Shown here: piece after piece, positions 33,194 to 41,155 of the stretch
How the letters are laid out: every line of letters starts with the position of its first letter
Numbering within the stretch: position 1 is the stretch's first letter
Assembly (NCBI RefSeq): GCF_000429945.1
Contig: NZ_AUCV01000043.1
Location: 1 to 54,311 of the forward strand
From: Desulfogranum japonicum DSM 18378
GTDB taxonomy: Bacteria; Desulfobacterota; Desulfobulbia; Desulfobulbales; Desulfobulbaceae
Direction: 5' to 3'
DNA: 54,311 nucleotides
The notes under the pieces: model-generated
The model's input: only the letters and a program-made list of their open reading frames with translations
What the model was told of the DNA's origin: nothing
The model's database searches: none
Position numbers and translations under genes: made by a program

Positions 33194-34600
33194 TTATTTT
33201 TTGAATTCCTCTTTTCGTAAACCGTATTTCTTCATCAACTTATGAAACTGTCTCGTTGTAACCCCTGCTGCCTCAGCACTTTTATTGATAACGCCTCTAT
33301 GCATTTCAAGCACTCCCTTTAGATAACAACGCTCGATTTCCTCAAGCCCCCTTCTTCGGACCTCTGAAAGAGTCAGCATGGTATCCATCTGAACCCTGCT
33401 AAGGTTTTCCTCCACTGCAAAAAGTTCGGCAGGAAAACTTTCAGGCAATAGTACGGAAGAACGTTCAAGAATGCAGGCCCGTTCAATAATATTCTCTAAT
33501 TCACGAATATTTCCCGGCCATGAATATCGCAGAAAGGCTTCTATTACCTGGGGATGAATATCCCGGATATCCTTTACATGGTACCTGTTAAACTGTTGAA
33601 TAAACGTTTGAGCAAGACCTGATATATCCTCCTTTCGCTCCCTCAGCGGGGGTAAATTAATGGGAAACACATTGAGCCTGTAATACAGATCTTTACGAAA
33701 TTTTTTTTCTTCACATAGTCGGTCCAGGCTTTCATTGGTGGCAGCGATCACTCGAACATCCACCCTGGTATCCTGCTCGCTCCCCACCCTTTGCAGGACA
33801 CCATCCTGTAGCACCTGCAAGAGCTTGATCTGTGCAGCAGGTGTTATCGTCCCGATTTCATCAAGAAAAATAGTCCCGCCATGGGCTATTTCAAACTTGC
33901 CCATTCTTCTTTTGACAGCACCGGTAAAAGCACCTTTTTCATGACCGAAGAGTTCACTTTCAAGCAGCGTGTCAGGAATGGCACCACAATGGACATGAAT
34001 AAATTGTTCATTGCGCCTGTTACTATGGCGGTGTATCAGCTTGGCCAGCACACCCTTCCCAGTGCCGGTTTCTCCGGTGAGCAATACAGTACTTTTTGTT
34101 GGAGCGACAGAACGAACATCTTCAAAGACTTTGCTCATTCTCTGGCATTGAGTTTTAACAAAAGGAGCAGCATCCTGGTCCCAGAACTGATCACGTAAAT
34201 AGTTACGTTCTGACTGTACTATTTGCGAATCCCTGAGCGTACTGAAAACCAACCGAAGCTCTTCAGCAATTATGGGAAACATGATATACGCACTTGCACC
34301 CTGCCTTACTGCAGTAACGGCCTCACGCAATAACTCCTGGGAGGTGATGACTACAATGTCAACATTTGGTGATTGTGCCCTGAATGGCTGCAGCGCAGCA
34401 CCATAGTCACTGGAACTGGCTTGAGAAAAATATTGAAGGATTCGTAATTCAATAAATATGACATCACAACGATACTGACGGAACAAATCAAGCCCTTCCA
34501 TAACTGAAGAGGCTGTAAGTATTTGAAAACCTGTTGGATATATTGTCCTCAAACTTGCCAGCAATTCTGGATTTTTGCTCACCACGAGAATTTGCTTCAT
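33194..34600 (-). CDS. Sigma-54-dependent activator (NtrC-like) with degenerate receiver
   Basis: 468 residues. The N-terminal receiver-like domain (1-120) lacks the phosphorylation residues: the acidic pair is Ser8-Lys9 (ILVVSKNPE) and the acceptor Asp is Glu51 (VIFIELRIL). AAA+ domain: Walker A GETGTGKG, sigma-54 contact loop GAFTGAVKRR, Walker B GTIFLDEIG, R-finger YRLNVFPINLPPLRERKED. The C-terminal Fis-type HTH is INKSAEAAGVTTRQFHKLMKKYGL. The start at 34600 (MKQILVV) matches family N-termini; longer in-frame starts up to 34669 would run over the palindromes. Divergent from the carrier/ligase cluster that has a -24/-12 promoter, so it is probably its activator, perhaps not controlled by phosphorylation. 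Confidence 0.92.
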   Translation of the reverse strand: MKQILVVSKNPELLASLRTIYPTGFQILTASSVMEGLDLFRQYRCDVIFIELRILQYFSQASSSDYGAALQPFRAQSPNVDIVVITSQELLREAVTAVRQGASAYIMFPIIAEELRLVFSTLRDSQIVQSERNYLRDQFWDQDAAPFVKTQCQRMSKVFEDVRSVAPTKSTVLLTGETGTGKGVLAKLIHRHSNRRNEQFIHVHCGAIPDTLLESELFGHEKGAFTGAVKRRMGKFEIAHGGTIFLDEIGTITPAAQIKLLQVLQDGVLQRVGSEQDTRVDVRVIAATNESLDRLCEEKKFRKDLYYRLNVFPINLPPLRERKEDISGLAQTFIQQFNRYHVKDIRDIHPQVIEAFLRYSWPGNIRELENIIERACILERSSVLLPESFPAELFAVEENLSRVQMDTMLTLSEVRRRGLEEIERCYLKGVLEMHRGVINKSAEAAGVTTRQFHKLMKKYGLRKEEFKK

Positions 34601-34648
34601 ACCATTTCCCGAAAAAGAAGAAATCCAGGTTCCCATCATAAAAAAACA

Positions 34649-34767
34649 GGAACCAAAAGTTCTCATCACCTTCTATCTTTATAAAATCATGCAAAAGCTG
34701 TCTTTTGCGTAAAATATAGACTCACAGCATAGTCACTGGAGAACAAAAAGAGAACAAAAAGTTCTCT
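34649..34767 (+). promoter_or_regulatory. Candidate enhancer sites (upstream activating palindromes)
   Basis: The perfect palindrome AGAGAACAAAAAGTTCTCT spans 34749-34767 (half-sites AGAGAAC, 5-nt spacer). A direct half-site GAGAAC precedes it at 34739, and an imperfect copy GGAACCAAAAGTTCTC lies at 34649-34664. They are 50-170 bp upstream of the sigma-54 core promoter, the normal range for bacterial enhancer-binding protein sites. Confidence 0.6.
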
Positions 34768-34817
34768 TTTCCCACCCACATCAACTAAAAAAACCGCTAA
34801 AACAAATAGTTAAAAAC

Positions 34818-34832
34818 AGGCACACTGTTTGC
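34818..34832 (+). promoter_or_regulatory. Sigma-54 promoter (-24/-12)
   Basis: AGGCAC-ACTGT-TTGC: GG and GC elements with the exact 5-nt spacer between the TGGCAC-like and TTGC blocks. Transcription would start near 34844, about 30 nt before the first gene of the cluster (34873). Taken with the divergent activator gene, this is well supported. Confidence 0.78.
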
Positions 34833-34872
34833 CAACAAGTCTATAAGCTATTAACTTTGACTTGGAGTTATC

Positions 34873-35055
34873 ATGAAAACGAAAAAGTGCCCGATGTGTG
34901 GCGGTAGAATCAAAATCTATTACGACCATGAAGCTGGTGATGAGGTTTACTGCGAAGAATGTGAAAGAGAATTCCAACTCATTTCACTCACCCCTATCAG
35001 GCTCGACCTAGTTGAACGTTATGAAGATCACAATTACAGGGTAAACGAATATTAA
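34873..35055 (+). CDS. LysW-like zinc-ribbon amino-group carrier protein with atypical C-terminus
   Basis: 60 residues. A four-cysteine zinc ribbon (Cys6, Cys9, Cys27, Cys30: KCPMCGG and VYCEECERE), then FQLISLTPIRLDLVE, aligns with LysW/ArgW carrier proteins (AELEVVGLDPLRLE). In the known carriers the chain ends EDWGE and the terminal Glu gamma-carboxyl holds the amino-acid substrate attached by a RimK-like ligase. Here the tail is EDHNYRVNEY: the ED remains, the WGE is gone, and Glu59 is penultimate to a Tyr. Strong ribosome site TTGGAG. First gene after the sigma-54 promoter. No lysine or arginine genes nearby, so it is not standard amino-acid biosynthesis. Confidence 0.8.
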   Translation: MKTKKCPMCGGRIKIYYDHEAGDEVYCEECEREFQLISLTPIRLDLVERYEDHNYRVNEY

Positions 35056-35105
35056 AAGATAATGTATGTAAAAAATATGGTCTAAGCAATGGATTAGGAG
35101 AGACT

Positions 35106-35351
35106 GTGTCGAGACGTTCCACCCTCACAGGTCTTCTTGTTGCCGATCAGTGGGAGACAAATGGTACTGTGACCGGGTGCGCTCTTCTGACCGATGATGA
35201 AGAAAAATATATTGTCAGGTTTGATGATCGACTCAATGATATATTGTTGTTGCTGCGTCAGCAGATAACCATTAATGGAACTCTGCACAATGAAAACAAG
35301 GACAAGATACTCCATGTCATTACCTATGTGCCGGCAGGGCCTGGTGCATAG
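35106..35351 (+). CDS. Small beta-rich protein of unknown function
   Basis: 81 residues, GTG start with a strong TAGGAG 5 nt upstream. The pattern TLTGLLVADQWETNGTVTGCALLTDDEEKYIVRFDDRLNDILLLLRQQITINGTL is a row of short beta strands with one helix, reminiscent of small OB-fold or SH3-like proteins. No family named. It lies 50 bp after the carrier gene in the sigma-54-driven cluster and could bind the carrier or its cargo; that is a guess. Confidence 0.6.
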   Translation: MSRRSTLTGLLVADQWETNGTVTGCALLTDDEEKYIVRFDDRLNDILLLLRQQITINGTLHNENKDKILHVITYVPAGPGA

Positions 35352-35365
35352 GTCAGAGAGGAGAA

Positions 35366-35559
35366 ATGTATCTGCCTTATTTCAGAAAGCAATGTATTCA
35401 ACAAGATACATTACTGGCAAAGCATACATTCCTGTGTCACAATCCGTTGCGTGGAAGGATAGCCTCCAGACCATGCCCGATGCCCACAACACCATAAAAC
35501 CAGGAAAAGTCGGAGGATGCTGCACCTGCAATTATCCCCCGACCTTTCTCCGTCAGTGA
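35366..35559 (+). other. Gap with two overlapping candidate small peptides
   Basis: Frame 1: 35366-35497, 43 residues, start after GAGAGGAGAA (excellent ribosome site), sequence beginning MYLPYFRKQCIQQDTLL. Frame 2: 35392-35559, 55 residues, ending KPGKVGG followed by CCTCNYPPTFLRQ, i.e. a double-glycine followed by a Cys-rich tail, but with a weaker ribosome site. Neither has a recognised family; the rest of the 331-bp gap 35352-35682 holds a GTGATCAGTTAC MITE-end remnant (35574-35585) and a 6-bp hairpin (35639-35656) before the ligase gene. Confidence 0.25.
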
Positions 35560-35682
35560 CAGGCCGGCATACCCGTGATCAGTTACCTCTATCCGTATGT
35601 AGCCTTTGTGTTCAGTTCACTTCTTTCTCAATATATTCGGAGTATTATTCTACTCCAAATCAAATAAAGGCAAACCGTACCC

Positions 35683-37206
35683 ATGCAATCAGCTACCAGA
35701 GGGGAAACAGCAATCCCAGACTGTCCACCTACCCTTAAAAATGTTTTTCTTGTTATTGATTCTCTGGATCTCTGGGCGCCCTATTATTCCTCTGATAGAG
35801 TAACCACTGCAACCACGTACCTGCAAAATGAAAAATTAAGCGCAGAACCCCACCTGGTCATTAATCTCTGTTCAGATCTGCACTACCTGTCCGAAGGTTA
35901 CTATTGCTCTTTGCTCGCCCAGGCCAGGAAACATAAAATACTGCCCAGCATTGAAACCCTTAACAAGCTGGACCGAAAAAGCCCGGTAAGACTTGATACA
36001 CCAGTCCCCGTTATGACCAACGGACAAAACTCTTTACCGGAAAGCGACACATCTGAAGAATATGTTCTTGATCTCTATTTTGGCAAACCTGAAAATCCCG
36101 CTTTCAGCAAAATCGCCAGGGCTATCTTTGAACAATACCCCGCACCATTACTCAGGGTATGCTTCAATCTTAAACGTCCACACCATATTACAGATATCCG
36201 GCCACTTACCCTCAAAGAGCTTGATGACCACCAACAAGACCTTTTTGCCGACAATCTTGACCGCTTTAATAAGAAAGTATGGAGAAAACCCAAAGAAAAA
36301 AAACCTGCGCGTTACGACATTGCCATCTTTCATGATCCAGGGGAATCAATGCCTCCAAGTAACAGGAGAGCCCTGAATCTTTTTATTTCTGAGGCGCGTA
36401 AAATGGGTCTCAACGCAGAACTATTGACAGAAGAAGACGCGAGCAGATTGCTTGAATTTGATGCGCTGTTTATTCGTCAGACCACTGCTGTTGACAATAT
36501 TACGTACAAGCTCGCTGTAGAGGCAGAGCAGGCGGATATGGTTGTAATCGACGACCCTTCATCCATCATTCGCTGCACAAATAAAGTATATCTAAAAGAA
36601 CTCCTTGATAATAAGAGCATCCCAACACCTCGTTCCAAATTGCTTTTTTGCAAGAATCCACCTTCATTTGACGAGGTTGCCTCATTTCTTGGCGAAAAAA
36701 TGGTTCTGAAGATTCCCGATGGTTCCTTTTCCATAGGAATACACAAAGTAGAAACCGAGCAACAGTTTAATGCTAAGATTAAAGAACTTGCTCAACATTC
36801 ATCAGTGCTCCTTGCCCAGGAATTTCTCCCCACAGAGTATGACTGGCGGATAGGTGTGCTCAATGGCGAGTCTATTTTTGCCTGCAAATACTTCATGGCA
36901 CGTGGACACTGGCAGATTTACAGACACTCCTCCAACGGAAACGTACAATCAGGTAAATGCGAAACTATACCTGTACACCTCGTTCCCCGATGTATCACAA
37001 AACTTGCGGAGAAATCCTCTGGCACTATAGGAAAGGGGTTTTATGGCGTGGATCTGAAAGAAACTCGGCAAGGTCTGAAAGTGATCGAAATTAACGATAA
37101 TCCATCAGTGGACCATGGCGTTGAAGACAGAATACTCGGAGCAGAGCTGTACAAGATTATATTACGAGAAATCACCCAGCGCCTTGATACCAAAAGAAGC
37201 TTTTGA
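35683..37206 (+). CDS. RimK-like ATP-grasp ligase with N-terminal RLAN domain
   Basis: 507 residues. Residues ~18-170 form the RLAN (RimK-like ATP-grasp N-terminal) domain (KNVFLVIDSLDLWAP, AEPHLVINLCSDLHYLSEGYYCSLLA). Residues ~210-285 are the pre-ATP-grasp part (YDIAIFHDPGE, ALFIRQTT), and ~295-500 the ATP-grasp core: TNKVYLKELLDNKSIPTPRS, MVLKIPDGSFSIGIHKV, LLAQEFLPTEYDWRIGVLNG and the Mg2+-binding VIEINDNPS (467-475). Relatives (RimK, LysX) add amino acids to the C-terminus of a protein or carrier. Ends overlapping the SET gene. Proposed to act on the LysW-like carrier. Confidence 0.88.
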   Translation: MQSATRGETAIPDCPPTLKNVFLVIDSLDLWAPYYSSDRVTTATTYLQNEKLSAEPHLVINLCSDLHYLSEGYYCSLLAQARKHKILPSIETLNKLDRKSPVRLDTPVPVMTNGQNSLPESDTSEEYVLDLYFGKPENPAFSKIARAIFEQYPAPLLRVCFNLKRPHHITDIRPLTLKELDDHQQDLFADNLDRFNKKVWRKPKEKKPARYDIAIFHDPGESMPPSNRRALNLFISEARKMGLNAELLTEEDASRLLEFDALFIRQTTAVDNITYKLAVEAEQADMVVIDDPSSIIRCTNKVYLKELLDNKSIPTPRSKLLFCKNPPSFDEVASFLGEKMVLKIPDGSFSIGIHKVETEQQFNAKIKELAQHSSVLLAQEFLPTEYDWRIGVLNGESIFACKYFMARGHWQIYRHSSNGNVQSGKCETIPVHLVPRCITKLAEKSSGTIGKGFYGVDLKETRQGLKVIEINDNPSVDHGVEDRILGAELYKIILREITQRLDTKRSF

Positions 37207-37217
37207 CCAAAATCGCC

Positions 37218-37820
37218 ATGATACATCCATCCACTGAAGTCAGATATATTAATGAGAACATTGGTTACGGCCTCTTTGCCACAGCCTATATTCCAACAGG
37301 GACCATCACCTGGGTCAAGGACCAACTCGACCGGGAGATAACGCCTGCTCAACTCCGGCAATACAGCACAGAATTACAGGAAACCATTCTGCATTACAGC
37401 TATCGTAACAATAGGGGCAACTTTATTTTCTGCTGGGACAATACTCGATACATGAACCATAACAACAATCCCAATACATGCATTACAGCCTATCAAGTTG
37501 AAATCGCAGTACGAGACATCCACACAGATGAAGAGCTAACAAATCATTACGGCACGTTAAACATCCTGGAACCCTTTGAACTTCCAGGCCCGGATAAACA
37601 TATTGTACGTCCAGACGACCTGTTACGCTACAGTCACACCTGGGACATGCGTTTACAAAAAGCTTTTCAATTCTTGAGCTCGGTTCATCAACCTTTACGT
37701 GGGTATCTCCAGAATGGGAATTGGGATGAATTATGTAAAGTGAGCAAGGGTGAGTGCCCCATGCAATCCATATCCACATGCTATGCAACACCTATTGAAG
37801 AAGGGTCGATGTTTTTATAA
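37218..37820 (+). CDS. SET-domain protein (lysine methyltransferase-like)
   Basis: 200 residues. SET elements in order: IGYGLFATAYIPTGTITW (SET-N), FCWDNTRYMNHNNNPNTCIT (canonical RxxNHxxxPN, SAM and lysine channel) and DEELTNHYG (canonical GEELTxDYG with catalytic Tyr). No pre- or post-SET cysteine clusters. SET enzymes methylate lysine side chains of proteins. ATG 37218 is preferred; a TTG at 37203 that overlaps the ligase stop (TTGA) is possible and would give 205 residues. Coupling with the ligase suggests they share a substrate, possibly the carrier. Confidence 0.83.
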   Translation: MIHPSTEVRYINENIGYGLFATAYIPTGTITWVKDQLDREITPAQLRQYSTELQETILHYSYRNNRGNFIFCWDNTRYMNHNNNPNTCITAYQVEIAVRDIHTDEELTNHYGTLNILEPFELPGPDKHIVRPDDLLRYSHTWDMRLQKAFQFLSSVHQPLRGYLQNGNWDELCKVSKGECPMQSISTCYATPIEEGSMFL

Positions 37821-37958
37821 TATTTCCAAAAGATTGTACCCTTCTATTAGCTTTGACAATTCAAGACTCAATTATCATTAAAAATTCCTATTTGCTCAAT
37901 AGTAACAACCTATGGTAGATGTTAAGGGATCCTTAAAATATGATATCTACCAGGAACT

Positions 37959-38843
37959 ATGTATTCTTCACCCTATGAATTAATCCGTGAGTCCATATCT
38001 CCCCCTTTATCTGCACATTGTAATGATCGAAAGGTCGATTACATCCGCGAACGAGGAACCGGTGTAATCGACGAAGATGTCCTTCTCATGCAGGATAACA
38101 TCTTCGGAGTTTTTGATGGAGCCTCCAGTATAAATGGCCAACTTTTCAGCGATGGCACGAGTGGAGGCTTCCTTGCTGCACAGCAGGCTGCCGAGGTATT
38201 CAAACTTAACCAGGGCTCGCTGCTGGAACTGACAGACAAAGCCAACCGACTTATCCGTAATCATATGGCTACTTTTGCCGTTGATCTCCAAAAAAAATGG
38301 AATCGCTGGTCCACAAGTATGGCAGTGGTACGAATTGAAGAGAATTACTTTGATTGGTGCCAAATCGGCGATTGTCTTATCCTCACAATCAAGCGCGACG
38401 GCTCTTTTCACATGCTGGTTCAAGATCCAGGTCAGGATGAAGAAACCTTTGCTGAGTGGAAAAAACTGAATCCTTCTCCAGATGACAACATTCTTGACTT
38501 GCTTCAAGAAAAGATCATTGAGGTAAGAGAAAAAATGAATGTGGAGTATGGCTCATTGAATGGTGAAAAACAGGCCCTTGATTTTGCCAACTCTGGCCGG
38601 GAACCTCTTGAAGGCATAGCGGATATTATTTTATACACCGATGGTTTGTCCCTGCCATGCTCAGGTAATGAGAAATCAGAAAATAGCACTATGGAACAGT
38701 TTGTCAGCCTTTACCACCAGAGAGGTGTCGGAGGCATTTTAGAGCATGTGAGGAGCCTGCAGAAAAAGGATACATCCTGTCATCTGTATCCTCGCTTTAA
38801 AATGCATGATGATGCTACCGCAATAGCCATTACTTTTCCGTAA
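37959..38843 (+). CDS. PP2C-like protein phosphatase
   Basis: 294 residues. Core PP2C/SpoIIE-type motifs: FGVFDGASSING (metal-ligand Asp53, usual VFDGxGG), STSMAVVRI, the GDCLILTI strand (usual GDSRAYL), ILYTDGLS (usual LxSDGLwe) and the final DDATAIAI (usual DNxTxIxV). Most metal-binding acids appear present, so an active Ser/Thr phosphatase is plausible. Soluble. It sits 138 bp after the SET gene in the same orientation. Target unknown; no kinase gene is in the cluster. Confidence 0.78.
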   Translation: MYSSPYELIRESISPPLSAHCNDRKVDYIRERGTGVIDEDVLLMQDNIFGVFDGASSINGQLFSDGTSGGFLAAQQAAEVFKLNQGSLLELTDKANRLIRNHMATFAVDLQKKWNRWSTSMAVVRIEENYFDWCQIGDCLILTIKRDGSFHMLVQDPGQDEETFAEWKKLNPSPDDNILDLLQEKIIEVREKMNVEYGSLNGEKQALDFANSGREPLEGIADIILYTDGLSLPCSGNEKSENSTMEQFVSLYHQRGVGGILEHVRSLQKKDTSCHLYPRFKMHDDATAIAITFP

Positions 38844-38942
38844 TCGTTCGTCAACACCAGACGGAGTTCTCCTGAGGTTGCCTACCACTGTGCAAAACCG
38901 TTTTTATCTTGTATGGCCAGGGCCGACATGGTAGCGTAAATC

Positions 38943-40001
38943 ATGTGGAAACCCTATCTCTGCCATGACACACGTGCCTGGGACGCGTATGTCTCTTCCC
39001 ATCCGGAGCTTAGTCCCTTTCTCCGCTACAGTTGGTCGTCCATAATTAAAAACAGTTACGACCATCAGCCATATTTTCTCGCTCTCCCCTCTACCGGAAG
39101 TTCTTCTGTCGAAAAATTTTCTTCAATTCTGCCCCTTATATATTTTCATCCCCCTGATGGCATAAACCGCTTGATTTCCCTTCCCTATCTTGATTGTGCT
39201 GGGATTTTTGCCAATGATTACCAATCTTTCAGTGAATTACTAAATAGCGCCTTTGCCCTGGCAAGAGATCTCGAAGTTGCCCATGTCGAGTTACGTCAGG
39301 ATGCATTGTATCCTCTTGCTATCCACGATATAAAAATTCAAGGCTGGGAACACCGTAGCTTTGATTTCAAAGTCGGGCTGCGACGTTTTTTACCGCAATG
39401 TTCTACAGTTCTTTGGCAGCAACTTGGCTCCAAAGTGAGAAATCAGGTTCGTAAGGCAGAAAAAAATAGCTGTACTTCCCAGGTGGGAGGCAAAGAACTC
39501 CTTGACTCTTTTTATCAAATCTTCGGAACCAACATGCGTGATTTGGGTTCACCGGTCCATTCGTATGATTTTTTCATTGAGATCTTCAAAGCGTTTGGAG
39601 AATCTGTCAGGATTATTCTGGTAGAAAGACAAGGAGTGCCATTGGCATCTTCCATTGTTCTTACAAAAGGAAATACACTCTATAACCCTTGGGCTTCTTC
39701 GCTGCGAGCCTATCGCCCACTCTGCCCGAATATGTTGCTTTACTGGACCATGCTCTCCTGGGCATGTGATCAAGGACTTTCCTGCTTTGATTTTGGCAGA
39801 TCCAGCCCCGGAGCTTCAACCTACACGTTTAAAAAGCAATGGGGTGCCGAGAGTCGTCCGCTGAGCTGGGAAGTGTTTTCTTTGCCCGGGCAGGAATGGT
39901 ATCCGGAAAAAGAAAGTCTGAACCTCAAGGGCTGGAACACCTTAACGCTTGCAGAATCAAATACCATCGGCCCAAAAATAAGACGCTGGATCAGCTTGTA
40001 A
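38943..40001 (+). CDS. FemAB-like GNAT acyl/aminoacyltransferase
   Basis: 352 residues with the FemABX double-GNAT pattern: LPYLDCAGIFAND, LGSKVRNQVRKAEK, FYQIFGTNMRDLGSPVHS and near the C-terminus LSCFDFGRSSPGASTYTFKKQWGAE. The last element closely matches FemAB-related proteins linked to exopolysaccharide or PEP-CTERM clusters (FDFGRS...YxFKxxWG). FemAB enzymes transfer aminoacyl groups, often from tRNA. The next gene starts 2 nt after its stop. Confidence 0.82.
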   Translation: MWKPYLCHDTRAWDAYVSSHPELSPFLRYSWSSIIKNSYDHQPYFLALPSTGSSSVEKFSSILPLIYFHPPDGINRLISLPYLDCAGIFANDYQSFSELLNSAFALARDLEVAHVELRQDALYPLAIHDIKIQGWEHRSFDFKVGLRRFLPQCSTVLWQQLGSKVRNQVRKAEKNSCTSQVGGKELLDSFYQIFGTNMRDLGSPVHSYDFFIEIFKAFGESVRIILVERQGVPLASSIVLTKGNTLYNPWASSLRAYRPLCPNMLLYWTMLSWACDQGLSCFDFGRSSPGASTYTFKKQWGAESRPLSWEVFSLPGQEWYPEKESLNLKGWNTLTLAESNTIGPKIRRWISL

Positions 40002-40003
40002 CC

Positions 40004-41155
40004 ATGAACACACTGATTCATAACGGTTTTGAGATCATCATTCCCAAACCGCTTTTTCTTGTTGTCGAAGATGTGGGCTGGTGGCAAGGCCAAGACGGCT
40101 CCTCCCGACAGGAGCCATTTAGAACTGGAATGCCCAGAAAACATTGCCTGGCTGACTATGAAGCGTTGTCGTATCTGGCAAAACAACTCTCCATGCGCAT
40201 CTTACTGGCCATGGTTCTCTGCGAATGGGACTCGAACGATTTTTTACAAAAAGTTGGCGGTGCCACCTGGATGGAAGAATCATGGAACAATCACCTCAAC
40301 CGGGGGCCCTGGCTTGAGGAAACTGCACACTATCTGAGAAAGCACCAAGATGACCTTGAGATAGCCCTTCATGGTGTTGGTCACGAATTCTGGCAGGATG
40401 GCAGGATGTATCGCACAGAGTTCCATGACAATGACTGTTGGATGCGCTCCCCTGAGATCATCAAAACACATCTGGACGCTTTTGGAGAACTCCTGGACCA
40501 ACATAACCTGGGTGCGTTTCCCCGTTCTTTCATCCCTCCTGCACTTAAGCACAGTTTTGGCAATGGTCCTGATTCGTTCCAGTCAATTCTCCACCAGTAT
40601 GGTATTCACTTTGTAACCACCAGATTTTCCAGAACCAGAAGATTTTCACCTCCACTTGCCAAGCATATCACCTGGGAGGAGAATGTCCTGGTTCTGGAAC
40701 GCGGCATGTCGCCAACGCCATGGAATGTTGTTGCAGCCAGTCCTGAACGTCCACTGAACGGGCCTATAGTAGCTCTCCACTGGAGCAATCTGCTTCATCC
40801 AGATCCAGGGCGAAATTATGAGGTGGTCAGCAGATGGATAACCGCTATTCGAAAAAGTGCAGACGATGCTGCAACAATCCTGGTTCCTGATATTCAGACA
40901 TGCTGGAGCCAGTATTGTCATCAGCAGTTGGGACAACTTGTTCCCATGAATTCAGGAATATTGGTGAATCGAAAAAACCTGCCACCATCCTCGTATAAGG
41001 TTGACAGGCTTTTTCTCCGGGTAAAACACCCTGTCAATTGTAACTGGAAAGTTCATTCAGAACATATTATACGCAAAACACCAGAAGATAGGACCTTGCT
41101 TCTTGAACTGGAGGCTTCAGGAAAGGAACTCTACCTGCAACTGGTTGCCGACTGA
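40004..41155 (+). CDS. NodB/DUF2334-like polysaccharide deacetylase-fold protein
   Basis: 383 residues. The opening strand PLFLVVEDVGWWQG has the acidic pair of the deacetylase fold, followed by LADYEALSYLAKQLSMRILLAMVLCEWD, the zinc-site candidate LEIALHGVGHEFW and PRSFIPPALKHSFG. This order fits the NodB/DUF2334 carbohydrate deacetylase fold, though the exact HxxxH is altered (HGVGH). Cytoplasmic. Translationally coupled to the FemAB gene. Its 3' end overlaps the convergent glycosyltransferase gene by 25 bp. Confidence 0.68.
   Translation: MNTLIHNGFEIIIPKPLFLVVEDVGWWQGQDGSSRQEPFRTGMPRKHCLADYEALSYLAKQLSMRILLAMVLCEWDSNDFLQKVGGATWMEESWNNHLNRGPWLEETAHYLRKHQDDLEIALHGVGHEFWQDGRMYRTEFHDNDCWMRSPEIIKTHLDAFGELLDQHNLGAFPRSFIPPALKHSFGNGPDSFQSILHQYGIHFVTTRFSRTRRFSPPLAKHITWEENVLVLERGMSPTPWNVVAASPERPLNGPIVALHWSNLLHPDPGRNYEVVSRWITAIRKSADDAATILVPDIQTCWSQYCHQQLGQLVPMNSGILVNRKNLPPSSYKVDRLFLRVKHPVNCNWKVHSEHIIRKTPEDRTLLLELEASGKELYLQLVAD

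Noticed and set aside
34873-37206. Interpretation as a normal LysW/LysX lysine-biosynthesis pair
   Set aside because: The carrier lacks the EDWGE tail, the ligase has an RLAN domain unlike LysX, and no lysine or arginine pathway genes are nearby.
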